From Trichoplax adhaerens (lineage: Eukaryota; Placozoa; Uniplacotomia; Trichoplacea; Trichoplacidae): a stretch of 64,000 nt of DNA. The notes under the pieces were generated by a model, which was not told the DNA's origin, did not search any database, and worked only from the letters and a program-made list of their open reading frames with translations. Shown piece by piece: positions 28,101 to 49,869 of this stretch. The translations under genes and the position numbers were made by a program. Positions within the stretch are counted from its first letter, which is position 1; the number at the start of each line of letters is the position of its first letter. The DNA is taken from the NCBI RefSeq assembly GCF_000150275.1, contig NW_002060943.1, positions 6,126,559 to 6,190,558 on the forward strand. Reading direction: 5' to 3'.

Positions 28101-28283
28101 TAGTGGCCATTAAACGTCAAGCTATTTAGTAAAAGAACTAATAACATCTGCTAACGAAACCTGGTACCTACCGGTAACCACTTGTGTGATAGCTGTTTGT
28201 TGATTTACTGTGCTTTGACAGGAATATGACGTCTGCCGTTTAAGGATGGAATTGGCCTTTGGTGTAGTAAATGGCGTTGCCAT
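22170..28283 (-). CDS. MSH4: MSH4, meiotic MutS homologue
   Basis: Nuclear ATPase that with MSH5 forms MutS-gamma, which stabilises crossover intermediates in meiosis. About 26 small exons cover the whole protein from 28283 (MATPFTTPKANS) to the stop at 22170. Landmarks: DNA-binding/connector part (GIASIDLKHPELVLLQ, 28034-27909); lever (ALLKYIEFKQDFCYAP, 27001-26800); clamp (HEKYNIPVEIVYNKGRGFHL, 25265-25093). ATPase: Walker A ITGPNMSGKT split over 24233-24186 and 24041-23874; KEVNYIMQ on a 27-nt exon (23715-23689); Walker B LIIIDELGKG (23523-23478); GIGICFAICEYF (23406-23342); THFLE (23233-23163). The tail (LIQTAHNSKLDEASLKVYL) is MSH4-specific, and there is no N-terminal MutS mismatch-sensing FxE domain. 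Two junctions, near 26250-26160 and 25610-25392, could not be phased and may hide tiny exons. The start is the first in-frame ATG; an upstream exon is possible. Confidence 0.92.
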
Positions 28284-31200
28284 GGCTGAATGACTAACAT
28301 TTTCAGGCAAGACTGATAACGGAGTACTATTTATATCCGTGGTTGAAGTTTGATCGTACAAAAATATTACACATGCATTAAATTTAGCTAGGTTTTAAGA
28401 GCTCATATTTGTAAATCAGAAGCTTGTATTGAAATCGTAGCTATTTTGGAACGTACTGTTGTATGAAAGATATAAATGAGCTATTTATTACATAGTAAAA
28501 TACTACTGTTTACTATTGCCACCCGCTTGTATCCTTACATTTTGGAAATTTCCTGATCGATTAGTTTATTAGAGCATTTACTTTTCTTTATAGCGTTTGA
28601 TTTTGGCATGATTGAAGATTTGGAGCTCAAAAAATCTGTACGAAAATATCTTCTAGCTAATGTTTGAATGAAAGTTCAAGCTGATGTCAATTACGAATGA
28701 AGTGAAATGATATATTCTAAATTACAATTGTACAAGAACTAGAAAACATGTGATGCAGTTTATAATTGTTTGATGTTACATTCTGGTTATTATAGCTACT
28801 ATGTTTTAGCTTTCTATTAAAAAGAATGTAACTACTTCTTTATAGTCTTGTATTCGTTACTATCGTAGAGGTAATGCTAAGCAAGCTACAGAATGCATTT
28901 ATCCATATTACAAAGCTAGTATTATTTTATACAGAATCAAGTTCAGCATATGTTTGAGTTATCGTACTTACACAAGTATTCATCTCATTTTGGGTCATGC
29001 ATATATAGTACGCAATAAGTACTTATCAAGAGTAGTTTATGTCATATTTAGACTGATTTATTTATTTTATGCTTAATTTAATTGATAACTGTTTTCATTT
29101 GTATATATAACTATCTTATTCTATGAAGATTCAACTCACTATAGACGTCATGAGCGCCCGATATACATATAGTCCAAGCCTACAGTATACCCCTATCATA
29201 CAGTTACAAATACCGTACTCCCTTATAAATTAATAGGGAATCTCTAACACAGTTGTAGTTTGATACTACGTATACTCGTATTTTCAAATAATTTATACTA
29301 GATAAGAGTACTTATCCTATTAGGTGAGAACTTCAATGGCCATAGGCAAAAAAATAAGTATTTTATCAGAATTTAAACCTAAGTATATAGGTAAATCACA
29401 TGCATTCCTTGGTACTACTCCGGTTTAATAATGATTAAGCGATTACATTATGTATCATTGCATTTTCTTTAAAATTTTATCTGTGGACCCATATTCACTG
29501 TAGATTTAATTTACGGTGAAGAAAATTCCAATGCAAAAACAATTTCTAACCGTATACAATCCATTAGATAGCTTGATACTAGTCCACAATTTAATAATTA
29601 GAATAACATGCTGTAGCTCCTCTAATTAAATTCAATTCTTCCAATGTACTTACAGTTACCGTGAGCCTCCATTGCTGGCGTATTTATTCCTAGAAAAAAA
29701 ATGTCAGCTTTGCAATTTCGACAAGAACGTACTGTATACCAATTTTTTTCACAGAAAATGATATAGACAGCATACATATCGGGCTTAAGAAGTTGACAAC
29801 TTGACTTGAGAATCACTGCAACGTGTGAAGAATAATAGAATAATGGATATCTATTGTCATTTCTTATCATCATTGAGTCAGTCACCCGAGTAAAAACGTA
29901 CTTTTCGCGTCCTACTAACCAATCACAATCCAATTTTGAGGTATATCTCAAGTAGGTATCGCTGCATGTGTGTCAACCGCATCGAGCGATTCATCTATCT
30001 ACAATTGTCTACGTAAACAGTCAGTTTTTAGTCTATTGTTGATCATTATTTTAAGGATTAATACGTATGAAGCATCCCATGCGGTCAAAGTACAAATGTC
30101 GCTTGCTCTTGCTAAAGTTTATAGCAATACTTTTGAAGGGTAATCTAGGCGATGCCTTGCTCACGATACACTATGTATCTGTGCAATTTCTAATTTATGG
30201 ATCTATGCCTATAGCATAGAAGACGTACTTATGCTGTCTATGATTGAACTATAACTTAATGATAACCCTTAATAAATAGCAAACAGTTCCCAGAACTAGT
30301 GGCATACGTTATAATTATGCCCTTTTATGAGTAAAGCCGAAGATCAAATGAATAGTGTACGACACTGTAATATTTACATTCTATATTAAGAAGAGTTTAA
30401 CCCATGTAGTTGAGAAGAACACCATGGGTCTAAAATACTCATTTCCTAGTATGTTACGACATATTCTCTTCATTGCGGCATTGATAATAAGGTAGAGAAT
30501 GGGTAAATTCTAACGAGGGTTCAAAGATTTTATTGAGTTCATACGAATAGTTTTAATAGCCAACATGTGGAGAGTATAGACTTAGTATAATACCGTATAC
30601 ACGTACTTAATGACAATGTTATGAGGTAATCCATTTGGATACGCGTGCAACTATTATGCGCTCATACTTATGTTATCTAGCTGCAAGATTTAAGATACAC
30701 ATGTGCAATGGAATCAACCGATATTTTTTCTAAAGGTTACGAAAACTAAAATTTTATGTTGACAAACACTTGCTTTCATCCTTCATCTGTCGGTTATCTG
30801 TCTCTTCCATCTAATATTATATGATAATAGTGTTTTAAAGCGCCGCGAAAAAAATACTGAAAATCTATTGAACTATAATACTGGAAAGGTGTTTCCAGAG
30901 CAACACTTCAATAATAAATATGAAGCTGTAGTTAAATAGCCGTTGGCTAGGTAGATTTATTTATCTTGTAAACCATTAATTATTCATTATCTGACAATCC
31001 GTATGATCATATCTAATTTTAATGTACCTAGAATTATATTAATTAATCAGATATTTTTCATCACAACCTAAAAGACTTATGTGATAAGAACTGGAAAGAT
31101 CACCGGCTAGAAATACAAGTAACAGAATAAGACATTTTTACGTTCAGCAAATTTTATCTACTGCTTATGTTACATCTGAATTAATTATTAATATGTTAAA

Positions 31201-31984
31201 TTGAAAAGATTTACCCGAGGTATTATCGTAAAGGAATAAAAGAATTAACAATATGAACCGAGCGAAATGATATCGCCATTCTAGGATTAATTCATACGCA
31301 AGACATAAGCACGATTTTACTAATATAGAGTTTAACGCTAGTAGTATTCACAAAGTTACAATTAACTTTTAAAAATTATTTTCTGTAGTAATTATACATT
31401 ATTTCAAAGTCGTTGCACCTTTGAAGTTAAGATAAAGGTTCAATATAAAATTTATAAGCGTATTAGATTAAGTTTGCTAATTAATGTAGAAGGTATCACC
31501 AAGTGTGCTGTAGAATTCAATAAAATGGAATTTACATTAAAAAAATCAAAATGCATTCGTTTCTGTAAATGTTAGAGAATGCATAGTCCATGTGTAATAA
31601 CGTAAGCTTTGCAAAATGTAAAATAAGCACACAGTACCAAAATATTCACATACTGTTGAAATAATACTATTGTAACCTAAAACTTATATATCAATGATGC
31701 CTAGTTGATTACTAGATAAGCAAATATGCTACATCAACACAGTTACATGATTATTATCCCTCCGTATTTCCTTTCTTACTATGTACGTCAAGGTTACGCA
31801 AATATTTAAACACACCTTCATGATTGCTAATACCTGTATACTGTTCTGTTAGCTAATTTTGTACCAGCTCAACAAGCCAGTTGTTACTTACGTAGATATA
31901 GCACCCATAAGTTTCAAATAATAATCATAGTACCGATTTATATTGATATAATGTAGACCATTTATGTGATTTTTATGCGTATGA
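28284..31984. other. Spacer between MSH4 and MYRF
   Basis: 3.7 kb of very AT-rich sequence between the start of MSH4 and the 3' end of MYRF, both on the minus strand. It should hold the MSH4 promoter and the MYRF 3' UTR. The longest open frame (29622-29951, minus, 109 codons from a TTG) has no recognisable domain and no splice-supported partner. Confidence 0.45.
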
Positions 31985-40474
<8,490 letters not shown>

Positions 40475-42166
40475 TCTTAAGTTGTGCTACTTTCAAATGT
40501 ATATATACATATATATATATATATGGTTAGATAAATGGGCGATATGGAGCGTCAGATGGCAACAGCGCGAATAGATGGCACAAGACGGGGAGAATCGTGG
40601 ATAGCTATGAAGTTAAGATGTCGAGGCAATAAGGTGATCGTGTTGAAAATCTAGGATGTAAAGTCCTTGATACCACTGTTGATAATTAATTAGGGTCGTG
40701 TGCCAGTATATTGGCGTATTAGTAATTCTGTCTTGAAAGAATTGACGTCTTGACGATCTACAGATTTCTTTTTTTCAAGCTTTGCCTTGTATTTGTACAG
40801 TATGGTTACACGGCAATAATGCACTACAATATACTGTACTGTAGAGTCCAGTAGCAGCAAGCGGAAGAGATTAAGAAATACTTTTAGTTAAAAAGATGAA
40901 CAATGTGCGGCTGTAGAGTAGACTACTCTGTCATCTACTCTATCATAATAACATTGCAAATAATAAGAAGAATTGCCCCCCAAAAATGCCGTAGAATGCA
41001 GGCAATAGTGGTCTAAAGATGCTGTATCGATGGGAACACCAACTTTTCTAGCGAGAACAAGTTAGAATAACGATCTAGGATTGTTGGAAATCCGTAACTG
41101 CCGTAAGGCTGCACCGCTTGTTTGCATCAATTGCGTCATGAAGGAACAATAATGCAAGGCGTGAACCGTGAACTGTGGACTGTGGAATATGTTCGGGATC
41201 ATACAGTGAGTGTATCATACCTCTATGATCATACCATACAGTAGAAGAAAAACCACGAGATTTGTAAACAAAAGAAAGCACAGTACCGTACACTGTCGTT
41301 TACAGTACATTGCACTGTGTAAAAATAGGACAGTACTGTACAGTACTAGACCATACGAGTACAGCAAAGGTTGTTTGAATCATTGGTTACCCCGTCTTCT
41401 ACTACAGTACTTGTATGGTCTACTGTACCCGTACTTCAATTTTCCATTCCGATTTACTGATCGAGTCGAGCGGTAAATCGTTGAGAATAATTTTCCCTCA
41501 AAAGAATACAGTAGACTGCAGAAGTGGTACCTCGTATCATGAAAGCATTGCACTAGCTTTTATGCGATCTATTATTCTACTGATGCACTCTTCTACACTT
41601 TGCAGCTTAAAGCCTTTAAGACCATACGCAGTAGTTTTGTCCTTTCTTCAATTAATTAATCACGTAAAATAATATGCGAGCATCCCACTCGCCAAAATAC
41701 AAACATATGGCGATGGACTTCGATCGGACAGACTGAAACCTTGACCAACAGTACAATCTCACCAGTCGAGATCTTCATAATGAGGCTGTTGTAGTGACTG
41801 TCGTTTACGCTGTAAAACTGTAAATTTGTCAACAGTACAGTGTACAGTACTGCACACTGTACAGCTACAATGTACATACTGTAGTCGACAGTACTGTACT
41901 GCACGAATCGAAAAAAAAATCCCTTGCTACAGTATCGTATACCACGCATTGACGATTGCGCGGTTAAAGCCATGACAGACTAGTCAGAGGACTAAGCATC
42001 ACTGGCAGTGAACAAAGACTGCTCAATAATCAGCAGCAAAATTGCTTTCCTGCTAACTCGCTTGGAAGATTCAAGACTGACTTTGGAGACTAAAATTCAA
42101 AGATTGTGAACGGCTTGCATTTGCTACAACCTTTGCTATGCAATAATTCAGTTAACTTACACCATA
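40475..42166. promoter_or_regulatory. MYRF/DDB1 divergent promoter region
   Basis: 1.7 kb between the start codons of MYRF (-) and DDB1 (+), so promoters and 5' UTRs of both should lie here. It includes an (AT)n microsatellite at 40499-40525 and dense GTACAGTAC-type words, especially 41320-41350 and 41830-41905. No core promoter element can be named with confidence. Confidence 0.5.
40499..40525. repeat. (AT)n microsatellite
   Basis: A run of alternating TA/CATA dinucleotides about 25 bp upstream of the MYRF start codon, so within its 5' UTR or core promoter. Confidence 0.9.
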
Positions 42167-45100
42167 ATGGCTTGTAATTACGTTGTCACAGCTCATAAAC
42201 CTACAGCGGCCAACGCTTCATTATTCGGCAATTTCACTGGCCCCCATGATCTCAATTTAATTGTGGCTAAAAACAATCGTTTGGATATTCAACTGGTTAC
42301 CGCTGAAGGGCTTGTACCACTTCTAGATGTCGGAGTCTACGGTAGAATTGCTAGCATGCAGCTAATAAGACCTGAGGTATAGTAATGACAATTATGAAAA
42401 TAGGGGACTAGCAACCAACGTCAATGATAGCCATCATCTTCCAATCTCCATCCAGTCATCGTACTGCAGTCGTAACGTTATAATTACTACTGTATACTCG
42501 TAAACTGAGATTGGATAGTTGCATGCGTGTCTGAAGTCTTGATGACTGGTGGACGTAACATGGCTACAACTACCAATAACAACAAAAATGAAATAATTGG
42601 AAATGTATCGCTGCATGTATTTCAGTTCGCTTTCAGCAGTTTTAGCCTAGTATACGAAGAGCTTCTTCAAAAGGTGACGGGGTCTATTTTGCAAGAACGT
42701 GCATCCTTGATTTCATTTCGACACCCTATTGGAAATGATATCTTGTAGCAAGTAAACGTTCAGAAAATTTCAACACTTTCCTATTCTTTCATCAAACCAA
42801 GCACCAAATGGCATGAATAGACAAGGCTGTAGTGACTGACATAAAATCTCAAATGGTAGTCTACAGTGCTGTGCTGATGTCAATGAATGCACGCTTTGCA
42901 CTCAATCCCCGCGCTTGCATGCTCGTACCATTCATTATTTACAGCTTGTACAGCATGTTACATTTTACATTTCGTGCTATACTTTCTTTCTCTGCTTATA
43001 AATGCAGTCAATTCTCATTTATTATGATACGATATTGTGCAAGGATTGGATCACATTTCACCTACAAGTCCAATGGGATATATGCATAGTACATTATCCA
43101 ACGCGTTACTCATATTTGAGGCTATTCTGGACAGTTTGCATACATACCAACGCGTGAATCATACTCTTGATATACTGTATTAGTCCATCCCTAAAAGTGA
43201 ATGAAATCCTACAGTACTGTACTGAAATCTTGAATCGACGATGCCCTGCGCTTGCCATAATAATTGACCAGTTCTGCCATGGCGATTTTAATATACCTTA
43301 GTGACATAACGAATTGATGATGATGGTTGCTGTCCGTGCGTAACTCAATATTTCATACCGAAGGATTCGTTGAATACAACGACCAAACCGCAAATACTAA
43401 ATCACAAATACTATATCTTACCTTCAGCTCTCGTTATCAAATTTAAACTGAGTTCATTATGTTTCAGCTTTAGATAAAATTTATAATTATTAGCGTAACT
43501 TGCAAAACGATTAGAGAGTATGCATTGCTTAGGTTGATAAAGATCTTTCTATTGACAATTCTAGCTATAACTAATTGGAACTTGATTTCGAACCTTAAGG
43601 ATAACCGATACAACACTGATAAATGCATGCTTTTACTTACAGAATGAAAATTGTGATTTACTATTCATTTTAACGTGCCGATATCGCGTCTGTATTTTGC
43701 AATATAAACCAGAAACTAAATCAATTATTACGCGGGCTTACGGTGATATGAAGGTGAGTTAATTCTATGGTTGTTGACGTTAAATTAAATTTGCAAGTGT
43801 ACGAAAAATTATTAAGTAAAATGATATATATTGTAGAATGGTTTTAGTGAGCATAGTAATAGCTTCATACTGTATTCAAAATCTTGACTAATTATGATAA
43901 CAAAATTCGGTACGATAGATTCGCTTTGACAACAAATCCAAACAGATATTGTTGTAATACTTAAAAGGCACTAACTTATATTAAAAGGGTATAACGTAAA
44001 CTCTTGTTTAAAGAGATAGCATAGAAACTTTTATCAATTTGTTATACCACGGAGGTGCAAATGGTGCACGAATACATTTCTTATGTAATATCTTTATGTG
44101 TATGGTTGCATCTACACAGAATCGTGTCAGCAGGCCCTCGGAAACGGGATTGATCGGTATAGTCGATCCAGATTGTAAAGTGATTTGTTTAAAATTATAC
44201 GATGGGTGGTTAAAATTAATCCCGTTAGAATTAGATACCGATAAAGAAATGAGTGCTGAGGATGTCAGGTAATACAGTGTAGAATTGGCTTAAGCTTTAT
44301 ATCTTATATCTTTGAATGGATTTTAAAACACAATTGCTATTATATCGTAAAAGTTGCGTTATAAAACTCAATTCTTGTAGATTGGAAGAATTACAAGTTC
44401 TTGATGTCAAATTTCTTTATGGCTTTACAGAACCAACGATAGCGTTAATATATGAAGTAAGTGCAATACTTAAATTAACCACCAACTCCTACCTAATCAA
44501 TCACGCTATGCAGTAATAATGTCTTTATAATTGTGCATATGTAAATATTACTTGATATGCTATATGTACTGTAAATATTAAACTTTCCTACCGATATGGT
44601 ATCTATGATACAATTTACAGAGTGGTCAGAACCGGTATTTGAAGACCTACGAAATATCTCTGCAAAATGCCGATATACATCGCCAACCCTGGAACATCGG
44701 GAAAGTTGAGGAAGAAGCATTTATGATCTTACCTGGTAATTTCAAAATGATTCATTGCAGCTATAGTCAGATGCCATTTATGTCTTAACGAATCGATAGT
44801 GTTTAATATTGAATGATACAGTACAGTACTTACACTATTCTTATATCTCAATCATTCTAACAACAGTTCCGCCTCCTTCGTGTGGAATGGTCGTTATCGG
44901 TGCAGGATCTATTTCATACTATAAAGGTCAAGATAGCTTACATATAACTCCAGCTAGCCTTAAGGTGATTATGACAGCGATTTTTTAGATCTGATAACAC
45001 TTGAAAGCATTGAATAGGTACTTGAAAACATCTGCTATATTAACATACCATTAATAACCATTCTAACGCAGGATCGAATCACATGCTTTGGCCGTGTAGA

Positions 45101-48100
45101 TTCGAATGGCTGTCGCTATCTTTTGGGAGATTATAGTGGTAGACTGTTTATGCTTATATTAGTTCAAGAACATTCGCAATCTGGAATAAAAGTCAAAGAT
45201 CTTTGCTTAGAATACCTAGGAGAAGTAATTCTATAGTTTATAAAGTACTTAAGTATATCTAATAAAAGTTTTATACACAGCTCATGAATATTTATAACTT
45301 ACATATAGACGTCTATTCCAAGTTGTATAACGTACCTCGATAATGCATTTGCCTATATTGGCTCCTCTTGTGGCGATTCCCAGCTTATTAAGGTAGTCCC
45401 TGAGTAAATTCGAATAATCGAATGAAATATGTTTTCAATTTTCATTTATTCCTTCATTATAGTAATTTATTTATTTGCTTCATAGCTGAATACTTCACCG
45501 GATTCAGAAACTGACTCTTATATTGATGTGATCGATAATTTTACCAACTTGGGTCCCATTATTGATATGGTTTCTGTGGACTTAGATAAACAAGGACAAA
45601 GCCAAGTATGATTAAGTTTCAATCACTGAGTAAACGGTGCAGCAATTACTTATTGTGTGCTAATCATAATTTTGAAAAATTGGAATGCTGTAGCTTGTCA
45701 CTTGCTCTGGTTTTGGTAAGAATGCCTCATTACGGGTCTTAAGAAACGGCATTGGCATTCATGAATTGGCGAACATAGATCTAGACCATATTTGTGGTAT
45801 TTGGCGTTTACGAACAGTTTCTCGCAGTATAAGTGAATATGATGATGTTTTGGTGCTTTCTTTTGCTGGTCATTCTCGGTATGGTTATTACTGATAGCTA
45901 AACGCTGATATTTATTGTTTATCACTGAGCATGCAAATCTATTTCCAACATAAAGCTTTTTAAAATTTGACGGCCGAGAAGTTGAAGAAACTGATATTTC
46001 TGGTTTCGATGATTATAAAGAAACTGATTTTGCGGCTAATGTTGCTTTCGATCAAATAGTTCAGGTACTAGAGGACATTGCATGTATTCAGCCGTATAGA
46101 TTTTACGCCGATAAATTATCTTTCAAATTTGTGCAAATTCGAAATTGCTTGTTTTGATAGATATCAAACGAATCTGTCCGTCTTGCTGGTTGTGATGGAA
46201 GAGGCCTACTACAGTAAGTCGTTTAAATTGTTACTAAAGAAACCTATTAAATCTGCTCAGGCAGTTGTATAATATCAGTCCGGTTATCCAAATGTAAGGG
46301 AGTGGAAACCACCGAATGGAAAAACTATTAGCAAGTCAACTGCTGGCAATACGCAAATAATGGTAGCCAGTGGTTGTGAATTATTCTATCTAGAAATTGG
46401 TGAGGGCGAACTGAAGCAAGTCAGGTATTGTATACTTCTAGCATAATGAGCTATTGCTTAAGTTGTGTAATTTGTATTTAATTAATAGCAGTTGAATGAA
46501 ACTTTAAACTTTGCAATTACATCTTTTTAATTTACTATATCTCGTCAATACAGCAATATTTCATTAGAGCATGATATCGCCTGCATTGATATCAGTTTGA
46601 AAGGTACGATGTACATTTTCAATATCTTCATTTAAGAATGCTTGTGGATGTTGGCAAGCCCACTGTCGCAATTAATTAATACTTTTTATATTATTTTTAT
46701 ATTATTTCTAGATGATAACGAGCGGGCTCAAATTTGCGCTGTCGGCCTCTGGGTTGACATGTCTGCTCGACTGTTATTACTACCCAATTTGCAGTTGATG
46801 CTCACGGAGTCCCTTGGTGGTGGTACGATTACTATCTGTTTATAATTAATAATATAATTAATCTGGAAAGTGTCATTTTTACAATGATATAATGCCCTCA
46901 ATCTATTTTTAGATATTATTCCACGATCCATCATGCTAAATAGATTTGATAACGAAATTTATCTGTTGGTAGCCATGGGTGATGGTACTCTTGCTTACTA
47001 TCTGGTCAATACTACTACCTGTAAGCGGAGGCTACAATTTTTACTGAATCTTAACGTTCAACCAATGACTTGATAAAATTTGCCTTTAATCATGTATAGG
47101 TTCCCTAACCAACAGAAAATCCGTCAACCTTGGCGTAGTACACAGTAACCTGTACACGTTTAAGTCTGGTTCCATTTCAAACGTTTTTGCCTGTAGTGAT
47201 CGTCCTACCGTTATTTATATAAATAATCATAAATTAGTATTTTCGAATGTTAACCTTAAGGTTAGTAGATACTATATCATTTTGTAATAATTCCTGGAAA
47301 GGATTACAAACATAATTTGATTTCTGTGACGGCTAATCATAATCATTGCCAATGTAGAAGGTAAATTTTATGTCACCGTTCCACTCAGAGTCGTTTCCGA
47401 ATAGGTCCGTATTTAATGAAAAGAAATTATTTTTATAAAGCTAATTTCTAAAATTCAAAGTATGCTACACGGTCTAAAAATCTCTCAAACCTTCTTGATA
47501 TTTTGTAAAAACTTCCTATTTTTAGCTTGGCCTTAGTAAATGATTCAGGTTTTATAATTGGAACTATTGATGAAATTCAAAAACTACATATCAGAACAAA
47601 GCCTTTAGGGGAAACTACGAGGCAAGTATTTACTTAAACGTTTTCGTTGTTACCTAAATGTTAAAACATCCTTTATAAATCTTGATGTGTTAACTTTTTA
47701 AACCATCAATTAGGCGAATCTCTCATCAGGAAGAATCCCAAAGTTTCGGCATTATTACCTGTAGAACTGAGGTGCCTTCTGAAGACGACAAAAACTTCGT
47801 GCCAACTCATCAAAGCGCATCACTACTAGTATCAAACCGTACTATGTGCCCAGAACAAAGTGATAACTCCTCGTCAACTTTTGACAGTGACACTCTTTCA
47901 GAGAAAAATATTGACTCGGTTCTCATTATAGATCAGCACTCTTTAGATGGTATGACATACAAATCTGAACGCAAGATTTTAAATTTTTGTCTTGTGCATA
48001 TATGTTTTTAACGAGCCTTCCTTTTTCCTCTACGGCCTTTAGCTCAATGTGCACTCCAGTTACAAGACTGTGAATGGGGCATGAGTTTGATATCATGCAC

Positions 48101-49869
48101 GTTTGAGAACGATCCAGAGGCTTATTATTGTGTTGGTACCGCTTTTGTAAATCTAGAAGATAAGGAACCCACCAAAGGCAATATTCGAATATTGAAATAC
48201 TTCGAAGGTTAATATAGCTACATTTTGATGTACCAAAATTAATTTGCAAGTTGTTTCTCTTATAGCTAAAAATTTTTAAAACAGGTAAAATTCAACAAGT
48301 ACACAGTAAAGAAGTTTCGGGAGCAGTATACTGCATGGTTGCTTTCAACGGCAGGCTTCTAGCCTCAGTCAACAGCACGGTTTGTAAAGAGATTAATTAA
48401 GCTTATTTATTTGAAATATGATGTCAGTCGAAAGTGTTCGTTGTAAAAAGGCTAATAAATTGCTGCAATCTAAAAATGAAATTTAGGTTTCTGTTTATGA
48501 ATGGACATCTAATAAGGAGTTAGTAGAAGAAACATCGTTCCATAATAACGTCCTGGCTCTATATTTGAAAACTAAAGGAGATTTTATTCTCGTAAGTTTA
48601 CGTGAATTTAAAAGTAAATTTTATTTCATGTGACTAAAACAATGCCGTAACGATAATTTCTTTCTAGATTGGGGATCTAATGCGGTCAATTTCGTTATGC
48701 GCTTATCGACCTATGAATAATGAGATCGAATTGGTATGAAATGTCATAAATATCCCTTTAATACTACAATATGGAACTGAATTTGTATTACCGTATATAT
48801 TCAGATTTGCAAGAACAATGACCCTAATTGGATGACCGCTGTGGAAATAATCGATGATGATTCTTATTTAGGTGGCGAAAATTCTCATAACTTATTTACC
48901 TGCCAGAAGAATAGGTTCGCTATTGTTCGAGTTGTTAAATTTTAAACTTCGAAGCTGCGTTCACTTAGACTAATATTCACGCGTAAGTCTGTTAGCATTA
49001 AATAGCATATCAATATGTTATTGACAGTTCGTCGTCAGAAGAAGAACAGAAACATTTACCGACGGTCGGTGTTTATCATGTGGGAGAATTTGTAAACGTT
49101 TTTAGACAAGGTATTAGATCCTTTACAACATGTGAAGCATATTAACATTGCCACAGATTGAAAATGTAACTATTCGTTTTGATTGTTTAGGGTCTTTGGT
49201 AATGCAAAATACCGTTGATATTCCTGATAGCGTACAAGGCTCTATCTTGTTTGGTACTGTATCTGGTGCAGTTGGTAGGTAGCTGTCATGATTTATTTAT
49301 CTATAGCTTGTATATGTGCTAACGAATGGCATAAATGAAATTAATGATGCAGGTGTTGTGGTCACATTGGCACCAGCTATGTTCGAATTTGTTTCGGCAA
49401 TTGCAAACAAACTATCCACTGTTGTCAAAGGCGTTGGGAAGATTGAACACCAATTGTATCATTTTATATGCATTGCTATTTAATCTTTAAGTTAATTAGT
49501 GAAAAAGTGATAGTTATTTAGAAATGGCATTTGTTACAGAGAGATTGATAAGTAATTAATCATAGCAACTTATTGACCTGAATGATAAACTACAGCTGGC
49601 GCTCATTTTCTAATGATCGTAAGACTGAGCCGTGCCAAAGTTTTGTTGATGGCGATCTTGTTGAGAGCTTCTTAGACCTTTCGCCGGAAGATATGCAAAG
49701 AGTTGCAAACGGATTAACTGTACGTACCGCTAGAATTGTTTTTCATGAATACTTAAATTATAGAAATTAAACGATCTTCAAATTACAGATACAAACTGCG
49801 GATGGCACTCGCCCGGCTATGGTAGAGGATGTTTTGAAAACCGTCGAAGAACTTAGTCGTATACATTAA
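42167..49869 (+). CDS. DDB1: DDB1, damage-specific DNA-binding protein 1
   Basis: Triple beta-propeller adaptor of CUL4 ubiquitin ligases, acting in nucleotide-excision repair and protein turnover in nucleus and cytoplasm. 29 exons, all in phase, 1125 aa (human about 1140): 42167-42376, 43643-43753, 44120-44268, 44381-44456, 44621-44735, 44867-44964, 45072-45224, 45309-45392, 45486-45605, 45694-45878, 45956-46064, 46279-46424, 46554-46603, 46712-46822, 46913-47020, 47100-47260, 47361-47404, 47526-47621, 47714-47949, 48043-48207, 48285-48379, 48487-48591, 48668-48733, 48805-48914, 49028-49110, 49191-49274, 49353-49455, 49596-49719, 49789-49869. The start [18 protein letters not shown] and end VEELSRIH match the family. 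Other landmarks: [26 protein letters not shown]-like [66 protein letters not shown]. The intron after 47621 is GC-AG. About 10 residues present in the human protein between 46064 and 46279 are not found. Confidence 0.98.

Noticed and set aside
46078-46272. Plus-strand open frame between DDB1 exons
   Set aside because: No similarity to DDB1 and no phase-compatible splice to its neighbours; treated as intron.
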